DNA from: Polytrichum commune
Taxonomy: Eukaryota > Streptophyta > Polytrichopsida > Polytrichales > Polytrichaceae
DNA length: 64,000 bases
NCBI GenBank assembly: GCA_950295325.1
Contig: OX485804.1
Coordinates: forward strand, 24,924,001 to 24,988,000
Direction: 5' to 3'
Within the stretch, counting starts at the first letter, position 1; each line of letters starts with the position of its first letter. The translations under genes were made by a program, and so were the position numbers. Below the pieces are notes generated by a model. It did no database searches. It was not told where the DNA came from and saw only the letters and a list, made by a program, of their open reading frames with translations. Positions 46,056 through 56,340 of the stretch are shown here, in pieces.

Positions 46056-49000
46056 CTAAATCTGCAGCCCTAGGCAATACGTTGTTTTTCCTAATATCTT
46101 CATATCAAAATGTTGTACCAGTAGGTCTTGAGTGTACTTACATAGTTCAGGCATGCCGATTACGTTCAGATCATCAACGTAAACCGCCACTATGACAAAA
46201 CCATTAGCATTCGACAAAGTAAATATACATGGTAAGGTCGGGTTATGAACGAAACCTTTAGAAATCAGATAATTACACAGATGATGGTACCAGGTCCTCC
46301 CGGCCTGCTTCAGTCCGTATAAAGCTTTCATTATCTGCAAACCCGTGTGCTTGCCGGGTATGGCCGCGGGTATAGACTTCACAAATCTAGGTGGCGGCAC
46401 AATAAACAGTTTTGTGTCTAGGACACCATGCAAATAGGCTGTGACAACATCCAAGAGATATATATGCAGTGATAATTGAACAGTTAATGCAAGCAAGAAT
46501 CTGAAAGATATGGTGTCCATTACAGGCGAATAGGTTTGGTCAAAGTCGACCCCAGGTCTTTGTGAAAAACCTTGAGCGACTAGACGTACCTTGTATCGTG
46601 TAATGGCCCCGCTTGCATCAAACTTCCTTGTGAATATCAACCTGTGTCCTATTGGATGCTTGTCCAAGTTATTCACTGTCGGACCAAGCACCTTGTGTTT
46701 CCGAAGTGAATTATATTCCGCCTCTAGGGCCTGTTGCCACATGGGCCAGTCTGCCCTGGATTGGGCCTCCTCTAGAGTTCCAGGGTCCGAATCCAACAAT
46801 TCGGCCGTATAATGTATTTTCAGTTTAGTGGTCTTTGGTCTAGTTACCTTAGGTGGCTTTGGTGTAGGGGTTGGTTTAGTGGTGGTTTTGGCTGGTGCGG
46901 CTCTTTTGGTTGGTCTGTTAGCCGGGGCAGGGGCTGTCCTTTTATGGGGAAAAGAATTTCCAGTCCCAGATATAGGGTGCCTAATAATTCTATCACCTGT
47001 TGCAAACCCATCTGGGACTTTCTCAGCTAACGACTTCAGATTAAGTAACTTAGTAACTTCGGTTTCTGACACTCCAGTGGGAGGGTCTGGGTTCAGAGTT
47101 AGAGTTTCTAATGCTGAGAATTCTAAACTAGTCCCTAATTCAGATTTGTAAAGTTTCGGAAAAACACTTTCAATGAATCGACAATTTGCAAATCTGGCCT
47201 TAAGTAGTATACCTGTGGCAGGTACTAGGTAGCGGATTATCGCTGGCGAGTCGAATCCGACGTAGATCCCTTCCTCCCGGTGTGCTCCAATCGTCCTTCG
47301 TTTAGGCTCGGCCACCGGCACCCAAACTTGGCATCCAAATACCTTTATGTGTGATACATCTGGAATTCTACCTGATTGGAGTTCGGCTGGTGTTTGGACG
47401 TTAAGTAGGGTGGGTCTTAATTTAAGCAAGGCCGTGGCATGCAAAACGGCATGTCCCCATATGGATGAAGGTAATTGGGCTTGGAGTAACAGTGGTCTAG
47501 TTACTAATTGAATCTTCTTTATGAAGGCTTCGGCCAAACCATTTTGAGAATGTTCGTACGGGACTGCATAAGTTAAAGATATACCCGAGGCTACACAGTA
47601 GTCCTCGAATGCATGAGATTTGAATTCAAGTGCATTATCCATTCTAAGATACTTAATGGGAAAATAAGGAAAATGGTTGCGATACTTAATAAGTATGGCC
47701 AGAATTTTGGGAAACACCATGTTTCGGGTGGGTAAAAGAGATACCTCTAGATGACTCCCTGAGGCATCTATCAATACAAAGAAATATTTGAATGAACCCG
47801 AAGGAGGATCAATCGGGCCACATATATCACCGTGGATCCGATACAAGGGTGGTGGTAACTCACTAGGAAGTTGCCACTTAGAGGGCTTTTTACTGAATTT
47901 TCCTTGGATACAAGCAATGCACTCATGCATTTTATGAGCGTCAGATGTACTCAAATTATGACCTAAGGTTAGAGGCAACATCCTACGGAATACAGTTACC
48001 CCTGGATGCCCTAGCCTCCTATGCCATAAGTCTTGTTTGGCTGTAGTATCTCGCGATACCCCCGTCGCCAGGTTATGGCCATTTAGCCGTGAGCCCTTAG
48101 CCCAGGCTGCCATGCAAACCTCCTCCTCATCTGTTAGAGAGATGGGGCTAGATGTTATAGACTCTATAACCATCTTGTACAGGCCTTCGGCTCCCGCATG
48201 GGCGGTGGCAAGGAGTCTCTGCCCTTGCCTGAGCTCCAGGACCTCTTCAGCGTTGTCCAACGCAGTGGACACGTGGATGTGGTTAGCCCTTAAGTCCTTG
48301 TAACTGATCAGGTTACGAGGAGCTTCCGGGGCAAACATTGCTCTCTCACATATGAGATTGAAACCTCCGGGCAAGCCAATTACTGCCCGGCCTTCCCGAA
48401 ACTTAAGTTTTCGGCTTCCGGCCATTGTAACCAAGTTACAGTATTGCCAGGATGTTTTATTAATTTTGAATTCAAAGAATTTAGAATCTGTGAGGATTGT
48501 GTGCGTAGAGGCACTATCTAATAGAGCCATATTTGCTTTATTTTCTGATGTACCTCTTAATGCCATGAAATTCTCAATATCTGGGTTAATATCAGTTTGC
48601 ACATCCATATTATAATTTTGGCGTGATTGGTTCTTAAGTTGCTGTAGTTCTTTATATAATTCTACAACATATGCCGAAGCTCGGCATTCTTTTGCATAGT
48701 GGCCCTTACGGCCACATTTGTGACAGTTGCCTTTAACAGGTTTAGAGTTAAAGGGTTTAGGCTTCTGGGGCGTCCCCCTTGCCACGTACCTTGTAGGTTT
48801 AGAGTTGAACTTCTTGGTGAATCCTTTGGGCGGCCGTTTCAGTGCTTGGGTGGCGTTCGCTTTAGCTTGAATGGCTGATGTGGTGTGAACGTCCCTCATG
48901 ATTGGTTCAGTGGCATGCACCTCCCGAGCTGGCCGTGATTCGGCGTTCCTAAGTAGTAACTGTTGATGCTTTTCTGCAAGTAACAGGTGTGACATCGACT

Positions 49001-49586
49001 GTGAGTGAGTCCCGAAGTTCATGTTTCTATAATGCTGTGACAATATAGATGTGGCAGGGGGGAAAGTTGACAGGGTTTTCTCAATCATTTCGGCCTCAGA
49101 GATTGTCTGTCCACATAACCTCAACTGGGCCACAATTCTGTGCAATTCAGAATTAAAAGAGACAAAATCTGGAAAATCTAAGACCCTTAGATTTATCCAG
49201 TCGCTCCTAGCCTGTGGTAGGAATAGAGTCTCTTGATGGTTGAATCGTGCATTCAGCTCCCTCCAAAGGCGGGCTGGATCTTCGACTTGGATGTACTGTA
49301 GTCTGAGAGCTTGATCCAGGTGCCTCCTTAGTAACAGTAATGCCTGAGACTTGTAGGCATCGTATATTTCCCCTGCCGGATCGTTTTCCAGTGTGTTGGA
49401 TAAGTCCTCGGCAGCTAAAACAGTTTTGGCGTCATTCATCCACTCAAGAAAGTTAGATCCATCAGAATGTAGAGCGTTGAACTGTAATGGTTGTAGTCTG
49501 GACTCTGCTGGTGTGGATGAGGAAGATGCGTGAGTAGCCATGACAGTAGGGTTATCTTGTTTCTTATTCCTACTTCTGGAGGCCAT
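46056..49586 (-). CDS. Copia gag-pol polyprotein, N-terminal 1176 residues
   Basis: Single frame from the ATG at 49586; this start precedes all conserved gag sequence. Gag occupies roughly residues 30-320, with a CCHC zinc knuckle (C288, C291, H296, C301) after a basic linker. The aspartic protease site is LLDSAST (D357). The integrase has the HHCC finger (H522, H527, C556, C559) and catalytic D587, D650 and E686, the canonical D-35-E spacing. A Pro/Thr/Lys linker (880-920) leads to reverse transcriptase, with DVVTAYLHG (D1046) and YVDDL (D1138, D1139). The frame ends at a TAG (46056-46058) right after CLGLQI, where copia polyproteins normally continue. The downstream part is in the same frame at 46055-45177. 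All catalytic residues named are present. Role: nuclear/cytoplasmic replication and integration of the element. Readthrough is possible in principle, but a nonsense mutation is more likely. Confidence 0.95.
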   Translation of the reverse strand: MASRSRNKKQDNPTVMATHASSSSTPAESRLQPLQFNALHSDGSNFLEWMNDAKTVLAAEDLSNTLENDPAGEIYDAYKSQALLLLRRHLDQALRLQYIQVEDPARLWRELNARFNHQETLFLPQARSDWINLRVLDFPDFVSFNSELHRIVAQLRLCGQTISEAEMIEKTLSTFPPATSILSQHYRNMNFGTHSQSMSHLLLAEKHQQLLLRNAESRPAREVHATEPIMRDVHTTSAIQAKANATQALKRPPKGFTKKFNSKPTRYVARGTPQKPKPFNSKPVKGNCHKCGRKGHYAKECRASAYVVELYKELQQLKNQSRQNYNMDVQTDINPDIENFMALRGTSENKANMALLDSASTHTILTDSKFFEFKINKTSWQYCNLVTMAGSRKLKFREGRAVIGLPGGFNLICERAMFAPEAPRNLISYKDLRANHIHVSTALDNAEEVLELRQGQRLLATAHAGAEGLYKMVIESITSSPISLTDEEEVCMAAWAKGSRLNGHNLATGVSRDTTAKQDLWHRRLGHPGVTVFRRMLPLTLGHNLSTSDAHKMHECIACIQGKFSKKPSKWQLPSELPPPLYRIHGDICGPIDPPSGSFKYFFVLIDASGSHLEVSLLPTRNMVFPKILAILIKYRNHFPYFPIKYLRMDNALEFKSHAFEDYCVASGISLTYAVPYEHSQNGLAEAFIKKIQLVTRPLLLQAQLPSSIWGHAVLHATALLKLRPTLLNVQTPAELQSGRIPDVSHIKVFGCQVWVPVAEPKRRTIGAHREEGIYVGFDSPAIIRYLVPATGILLKARFANCRFIESVFPKLYKSELGTSLEFSALETLTLNPDPPTGVSETEVTKLLNLKSLAEKVPDGFATGDRIIRHPISGTGNSFPHKRTAPAPANRPTKRAAPAKTTTKPTPTPKPPKVTRPKTTKLKIHYTAELLDSDPGTLEEAQSRADWPMWQQALEAEYNSLRKHKVLGPTVNNLDKHPIGHRLIFTRKFDASGAITRYKVRLVAQGFSQRPGVDFDQTYSPVMDTISFRFLLALTVQLSLHIYLLDVVTAYLHGVLDTKLFIVPPPRFVKSIPAAIPGKHTGLQIMKALYGLKQAGRTWYHHLCNYLISKGFVHNPTLPCIFTLSNANGFVIVAVYVDDLNVIGMPELCKYTQDLLVQHFDMKILGKTTYCLGLQI

Positions 49587-50197
49587 TCTGGAGACTGATT
49601 CAGTTGTAGCTGTATGTGTATAGATGTCTATATACTGATTGATTCAGATAGTATCTACAGTCTTGTCTGTCAGACCGTTCTGATCTATGCTATACTAGGT
49701 AGGATTCAAAGTTCTGATCGACTTACTGAGTCTCTAGACAAGTGGTCTCTTTCGGGGACCTCAGTATGATGTAGTCTGATCTAAAGGAATCCTAATCTAG
49801 TGCAAGTAAAATCAGATCGAGACTTTTAACATATCCTGAAGACAAATGGACAGTATTTATGCTAAGAAGTGTGAATATCTGCAAATAAATCTGAAATAAA
49901 AGTTTGAAACTATATTTCAGTAATATAGCAAGTGTATATCCACAAATGAAAGAAATGAAATGAGAACAGTTATGTAGTACTCCCTGAAGTGAATCAGGTA
50001 AGAGTAGATCAACTGGGTTGGAAAAGCTCCGCCTAGGATCTGCTCCGTGTTGATCAGATACAAAGTGCCGGCCTAAATATCAGTTAGCAAGATGTTTCTG
50101 ACTGAGTCTAAGTTTAAGCAGCCCTTCGGCGTCGAACTATATCTCATAGCAGCTATCTAAAACTAAGCATTCAGAGCAAGAGATGTAAGAAGCGCAA
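49587..50197 (-). other. Copia leader (untranslated)
   Basis: About 600 bp between the PBS and the gag ATG, without a long open frame. This presumably holds packaging and dimerisation signals, which I cannot locate by eye. Confidence 0.6.
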
Positions 50198-50217
50198 GAG
50201 CGATCATGTGCTGATAA
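50198..50217 (-). promoter_or_regulatory. Primer binding site (tentative)
   Basis: Two bases inside the 5' LTR, the minus strand reads TTATCAGCACATGATCGC. The TATCAG core matches the complement of the 3' end of plant initiator tRNA-Met. The remaining match is poor, so another tRNA or an internal tRNA primer site is possible. Confidence 0.55.
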
Positions 50218-50219
50218 CG

Positions 50220-50543
50220 TGTTGTAAAGAGAGAGAAATCAGGTGGTCAGAGCAACAGCATAACGGTGCAAAAACAAGAAGTGAGTGTCCTCGAGAAGAG
50301 GCCTCCTTATATACTATATGTGAGTACATAGGAGTCATAAAGACTCTGACAGATACTCCTGACTTCGTAGTTCAAACGGCGGCTTCCTTCCTAAATGCTC
50401 GGTAGTTGAGATAAGCATCCAACTCCTCCTCGGACCCTGGACCAGGCTAATTAGAGCTGGAGGCTTCTAATTAAGCCTTTGCTAATCTCGAGGTTGCTAC
50501 GTGGCTGCCTACAGCTAGGATGTAGGTGCCTACCTCTACAACA
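50220..50543 (-). repeat. 5' LTR of the copia element
   Basis: 324 bp; on the minus strand it begins TGTTGTAGAGGTAGG and ends CTCTTTACAACA. A TATA box (TATATAAGG on the minus strand, about 50305-50314) is well placed to drive genomic transcription within the LTR. Confidence 0.95.
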
Positions 50544-50548
50544 GTTTA

Positions 50549-51369
50549 TATCTATGTGGATTGCTCATGCATTTATTCATGCTTGTTGGTGAAGTAGTGA
50601 TACCTCATCACATTCGAAAGAGGCTCTGCCATATTTGATGTCATTCTTGGCACCAACATACAATACTTTATCCTCACTTCATAGTGGTGGCTCAATGGTG
50701 AAGATGATCTCCCTCAATAATGATGAAGAACCTATTTGGAAACTTTTCACGAAATTCCAATAAAGTACGTAAGTTTGCCATGTATTCCATGTTTATTGGA
50801 TTTTGGAGTCATTCAACTTGTTATTCTCCAATAACGAATGTTGACCGTTTGAGTTTTGTTTTTATTATTATTGTTTTTGTTTTTATTTTTATTAAATGAA
50901 AAATGTGATGTCCCCTCCCACTTGCATAATTATCCCATTACTTGCAAAGGTGGTCACAAAGGTTGTGGATCCAACCTCAAGACCATCACATTATAGTAGG
51001 TTGTCGGATTATGACCTCCAAAATTTTCAGCCTGAGCTCGTAGTTGTTGATTTTAGAAATAAAGTAAGGCATTCATTAGGTTGATTGCATTTTGTGTGAA
51101 CTTCCCACTCATATTATTATAAACAACTATGTTATTATTAATGCCAAAATACCATGGTTATAGGATATTAGTGGGTGTATCTCCAAATATTTTGCCAACC
51201 GCACTGCTCACAGATAACTGCTCATCACTCATCACTCACATGTTAGCACTCCTTGGTTTAGGGGGTGTGTTTATGATGGAGGGCTTGTGTGCATCTAGTG
51301 ACTTTATAGGTACATTAAATTATTGAATCTTGGATGATTTTTGATGATGTATATGGTAGATCATTTTGG
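50549..51369. other. No gene recognised
   Basis: Flank of the copia insertion, AT-rich and without domain. The 5-bp target duplication borders it at 50544-50548. Confidence 0.5.
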
Positions 51370-53905
51370 AGGGATATTGTGGTGATCGTTTCGTTGTTTG
51401 CTATTTTATGGTTGATGCGTTCATATACTTTGTGAGTGGGCAATTTTATGTTGTTTTATGTGTTTATGTGTTTATGTGTTTATGTTGGCATGTACGGGAT
51501 TGTTATGACTTAGGTAGTAGTATTATGGTAGCATTGGGTAGTTGGTGTATGCGTCATCAGAGGGTTATGCTTCTTGGGCTTAGTCTGTGAGCTAGTTGGT
51601 CATTGCATATTGCAGGGATAGGACTTATGGTTGTGATGAGCATAGAGAGTTTGAATAAGTGGGGGTAGGGGGTGAGTAGTGGGAAATGTTTTGTGAGATG
51701 AAGGAGTGTTGGTTTTTGTTGTGGTGGACCTAGTTCTAAGTATGGTTTGAAAATGTCTTTGAGGTGATAATAGTGTTCTTTAAGGCAAATTGTGTTTGTT
51801 GATTTTTTTTTTTTTTTTTTGTCTTGTTGTGTATTTCTGGGAGAGATCTTCATTAGTTGTGTGAGTGGTCCCGAATCGGGATGTATATCTCCAAAGAGAA
51901 TGAAACTGTGAGGGTCATATTGTGGTGGGTGATGTTTATGAGTATTGATTTTTTGAGATGTAGGTTTTTAACGAGATAGTAATGGGTGGATGTATGTGCG
52001 TAGAATGTGTTGTAGTTTTTTTGGTCTAAGATGTGAGTATTTTCAGTGTTTTCTAGATTGTGCACGGATGTTTTTGTATGGGTGTGTGGTCTTTCTATTG
52101 TGGTGGTGGTGGAGTGGTGTATGTTGGTGTATTATGGTGCTAAGGTAGGGCTTGTTTGTGAGTGATTGTGTGTTGGTGTGTTTGTTGTTTGTGATGTTTC
52201 TTGGGTTAATTGTGTGTGTTCGGATGTTGCTTAGTAGGATAAGGAGCATGATAATGTTTGGATTTTGGTTTGTGTGGGGCCTTATAGTTGGCGTTTTGTG
52301 TGACGACTGGGTGGATTGTGTGGAATTGGTGTGTTGTTATGTGTTTGCTTTGTGATAGGCATTGAGGAAATATTATGAAAATCAAAGGGATGAGCAAGTC
52401 TTTATTGATGAGAAAATAAAGAGTTGTGATCTTGTCAAAGGCCATCTCTATTCATGTTGAGTTTTTCTTCCAAATCTTGCATCAAGCGGTTCAAGTGTTT
52501 CTCAATCACCGGTGATTGGTCATAGCATTGCTCATAGTTTAGATTTTTTAAGCAATGGCCTTGCATGCAAGGGCTTGAGCAAAATATATAGCAGTTTTGT
52601 TCGCTTCCAACCCGTCATTACCCCATTGTGCGCTATGAAGTTGATTCGCCATCTAGAATGTGTGCAGATTTGTTGAGCCACTCCATATAGACCACCGCAT
52701 AAAGACATTGCACGTGGCACCATCAAGATTGGTGGTTGTTCTTGTGGTTGGATGCATGACCAAAACTTACACCCATGATGTTGTTTTTGCTGCAAAACTT
52801 CTTGATGGTCTTCATGATGATGGATTGAGACTCTCATTGGGAAGATTGATGGCGATGAGTGTCGTGCTTATGTGGAGCTTGGACGGGTTGCCAGGCTTTG
52901 CGATCTCGGGTGACACTTACTTCAAGTTTTTCATAGTTTCTCTAGTATAGCGTCATGTGCTGAATTAGTGGTAAGGGTGAGGAAAGCAAAATCCTTCTCT
53001 AGCACTAGCTTGGTCAATGACAAGAATTTGTGTTGTTTGGCGTTGTAGTAGCTTGTCCTCACTATTTCTTTGAAGATGTTATGTGCGGTGTTGTCGCGGA
53101 GGGTGTCTCCCTTAAGGAGAAGGTGGAGGATTCTTGAGTTGGTAATTTATTTGAATCCTTTTCCTACCTTGCTTATGGTCCACTCCATGTCATCCATTGT
53201 CATCACGAATGCTTAGTCTCCCTTCAAGAGTGTTATGACATCAATCTGTGGGTATTTGAGGTGGACTTTGATGAATCCCACCCAATTCTTGATGACGGCA
53301 TTGAGGCCAATGTCCATGGGATTCGGGTATTTTGTGCCAAGAGAGATGTTCATCATTTGAAGTCTTTCAATGCATGCTCCTCGTGCCTCACTTTGAATTT
53401 TTATTCTTGAAGCCTGACTCATATCGAATGGTTACATGAAAGCCATTGGAGAATCCAATTGTTGGATTTACCTTTCCTTGACTTGGGAGTTGGGTGAAGT
53501 GAGGTGGTAACCAGGCACTCCGTCTGGACATTCATGAGGGTAGAGTCATTGTGAAACTTGTGGTAAAACTCTTGTCAATGTCCATAGGTCTTCCATTTCA
53601 TTTACCCGCAGTGAGGAATTCGGCATCCATTTGCTTCTTCTTAATGATCCTTGAGCCTTGTTGGGTTGTTATTGCCTCATGGATAGGGAATCCAAGCCAC
53701 ATTTGGGTGGTCAATGCTATGCTTGGGATAGGAATTTTGTGGCGTGTTCAACTTTGTGTACCTTTTTCTTCTTGATGTTTGCTCAAATTTGAGGTAGTGA
53801 TGTACTCCTCCACTCCCACCTTCCTCCTCTTGGCATTTTGTGTGTAGAATATCACTTCCTTCCTTGGGCTTTTGTAAGGCATTATGGGGTTGTACTATCC
53901 TCTAC
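51370..53905 (-). pseudogene. LINE ORF1-like relic, 3' portion
   Basis: The plus strand is G/T-rich, so the minus strand is A/C-rich, as in the 37.3-38.7 kb LINE relic. From 53422 to about 52942 one minus frame holds only two internal stops. It contains TKYPNPMDIGLNAVIKNWVG, FIKVHLKYPQIDVITLLKGD, HNIFKEIVRTSYYNAKQHKF and LVLEKDFAFLTLTTNSAHDA. In the next frame come MGVSFGHASNHKNN and WCHVQCLYAVVYMEWLNKS. These resemble, from memory, ORF1-type proteins of LINE-like elements that are annotated only as hypothetical. From about 52440 down, a basic Thr/Lys/His-rich tract contains SLEIYIPIRDHS, perhaps the start of an endonuclease ORF. No RT was found. Family name uncertain. Confidence 0.5.
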
Positions 53906-54741
53906 CACGGGTAGATCACTTAGTGCATTTAAAAAACGACGTGCGGCATAATATAGAGAGGATTAAAATCATTTGAAATAAAAATTATAAAGGAATTCCA
54001 AATAATGAAGGGGCCATTAAATGTAGACAATCCCATTATAAGTAAGTTAGATGAACATAAAATGTGGGCCACTATTTTTTTGTAAAATTAATATAGGGGC
54101 TGAAGATAAGGATCCTAGAAGGTATGTTTAGTATGATATGTAAATGAGTCAACATTTTGTAAACCGCATGTTGTGTTTGTGAACACATGGACATTTTTCC
54201 TCTGTTTCCACCCTTACCCTATTTGTGGTGTACTTGGGGTTATTTTGTACGCGCTGTAACATTGTGGACTCCACCCTAAATTGTAAATTCTAAGCCCGCT
54301 TTACTATGCTTTGTGTTTTTGGTCACTTGCATTGCAATGACCTCTATGGTATTCGTGTTGGCATCTCCTATGTGTTTTCATCATAATAGTGTTTGCAATG
54401 GTATTACTTTGCTATGGTCTCCTATGTGTTTTCTTCATAACTTTGTTTGCAATGGTATTATTGTTTGCACCCTTCTTTGTTTCCATGCTTTCCCTCAACA
54501 CTCGTCAATTGCGTTAGGAAGTAGATTAGCTTTTATTACTTAAAAGGAATATAGTGTACAAAAAATTGCAGTGACTTGGACAATATAAGTAATGGAAGGG
54601 TGCAAACAAATGGGCCATTTTTGAAATTTAAGTAATTCTAGGGAGGCTTTAATTCAACCCTTGAAGGTAAATAGCCCCAAAACAAAAAAAAACCCTAGCC
54701 GCATGTGGTGCACAAAAATGCCTTAGAGTGATCTACCCGTG
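53906..54741. mobile_element. hAT-type non-autonomous element, 836 bp, 8-bp TSD
   Basis: Terminal inverted repeats start CACGGGTAGATCACT (15 bp perfect at 53906-53920 and 54727-54741), with similarity extending to about 25 bp with one indel. The flanks are an exact 8-bp duplication TCCTCTAC (53898-53905 and 54742-54749), diagnostic of hAT-like insertion. The interior holds a 54-bp direct duplication (54364-54417 and 54418-54469, beginning TCTCCTATGTGTTTTC) and no transposase domain. It splits the LINE ORF1-like relic. Confidence 0.93.
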
Positions 54742-54749
54742 TCCTCTAC

Positions 54750-56340
54750 GCGAATGATGTCACGTGTGTTGGCGGCTTGAAGTTGATTGTCTGGTTGGTG
54801 CTCATGAGATGTGGAGATTTGCAAGGAACTTCCCCCATGCTCCAACGAGACATCTTCCAATTCAATGTCAAGGACTTCATCATGTTGTGAATATTGCTTG
54901 TGTGCTCTAACGGAGGCCATGGGTTGGCTACCTTCTTCACTGTGGTTGGGCTCTCGGGTGCATGTGCCAGTCCCTTCTTTAGGTCAAAGTTGTTCTTCCT
55001 ACATGGTCTTTGTAGTGGGGGGACTTCTCTACACTTGGTTGGCTTTGGAGCTACACACCTACAATCCTTGCGATATTCTATTTGTGCCTCTGTCCTAATC
55101 CGTTGATGATGAATGGAAGAGTGTAGTGAGGATTTTGTAGTGCTTATGTGAGTATTATTCTGGTGGATTTTTGTGCAACAGGTTGCATGGGTGTCAATTT
55201 GGCTTGCGAGATTGGTGTTCTTAGGCCAAATTTTCCCGGGGTTGGAAAAAAAATTGAGTTTGGTGATTGTCATCCAAGTGCATGCAAGAATTTGTAGGCA
55301 TATTGCAGGGTTCAGCAGTGGGTGGTGGGTGGTGGCCTTGTTGCAACTAATTTGAGTTGGGTATGCATTTGGCGCTCATTCATACTGAGTTGTTATTGAC
55401 AATGGGTTGCATGATTGGAAACTAATCTATTGTGGGGTGGTATTGGTGGCTCTAGTGCATGAGTGTCCACTTGTTGGTGTTTGTGTTTGGCCGAGGATTT
55501 CAACGGCATTGATGGTCGGGAGTTGTGGTCATCACGTTGCAGTTGGTTGCATGGTGTAGGCTATGCAACTTCATTTCTAGACTCAAAGCTTGTCAATATT
55601 GTTTTTGGGGCATGTATGTTGCCTTTGTGTTGTTTGTTGGGCTAAATGTGAAGTTGGCGGTGATTTTGTTTAATTGGGTGGGTGGTGAGGGGACTCAAAT
55701 TTGGATAATATTTTGTTGGGTGCAAGGAATAATTTGATGTGTGTAAGTATTGTTGTTGATGTGGGTATCAAAAAAATATGAAGGTAAGCTTTTGTTTCAT
55801 GTTGGTAATTTTGATAGTTTATCGTAGTGTGTTGTAGTTTTTTTGTCATTTTGTGGCATGTGTTTGGTAAGGGTGGTATATAATAACCTAAGTGTATATG
55901 TAGTGAGCAGTTTGTTATTGGGTTTGCATGAATTTTGGTGGCCATTTTTGTTTATATGTTTTGGAGGAGTCAAACATGTGGTTCGGCAACATAGTTTGGT
56001 GAGGGTTTTAGGATGTTGGTTGCTTCCTAGAAGAAGAAAAAAATGGTAGTATTTCAACAACTAGCAGTGATGAGATTATTTAGGGTGCTAGAATATTTGT
56101 GGAGGGGTGCTTGAAAGATTTGGTTGTTGGTTACGTGTGAGAGAATGAAGGATGGTGTTGTAGAAACATAGTTGTGGGATATGGAAAATGCATGAGTGAC
56201 TACAATATGAATGAGCATTCATGAGAGTATTCTTGGTGTTGTAGAGTGATGCAAAGTAGCCATTATTGATATAGATATGTTTGGTGTGGGTATGAGGTAA
56301 AGTTCGCACCTTTAGGATTTCCAAGCCAAAGGTGAATTTG
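54750..56340 (-). pseudogene. LINE-like relic, 5' portion (A/C-rich)
   Basis: Minus-strand continuation of the ORF1-like relic on the far side of the 836-bp MITE. Two overlapping frames are open (55273-54746 and 54920-54723). They contain CREVPPLQRPCRKNNFDLKK, then HDEVLDIELEDVSLEHGG in the adjacent frame, which suggests one frameshift. Upstream to 56340 the strand stays A/C-rich with many stops. No zinc knuckle was found. Assignment rests on composition and on continuity across the MITE. Confidence 0.35.

Larger units (their letters stand above)
44768..50543 (-). mobile_element. Ty1/copia LTR retrotransposon, 5.8 kb, nearly intact
   Basis: Full element on the minus strand: 5' LTR 50220-50543, leader with primer binding site, gag-pol 49586-45177, polypurine tract, 3' LTR 44768-45091. 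It is flanked by an exact 5-bp duplication GTTTA (44763-44767 and 50544-50548). LTRs run TG...CA. The order protease, integrase, reverse transcriptase, RNase H is that of copia elements. Both LTRs are 324 bp with seven differences, all transitions, and no indels (97.8% identical). That makes it the youngest datable insertion in the window. One in-frame TAG splits pol. Confidence 0.97.

Noticed and set aside
46591-49236. Plus-strand ORFs across the copia body
   Set aside because: Antisense shadows of the gag-pol frame.
53906-54741. Mutator (MULE) assignment for the 836-bp element
   Set aside because: TSD is 8 bp rather than the typical 9, and the TIR is only about 15-25 bp; hAT fits better.
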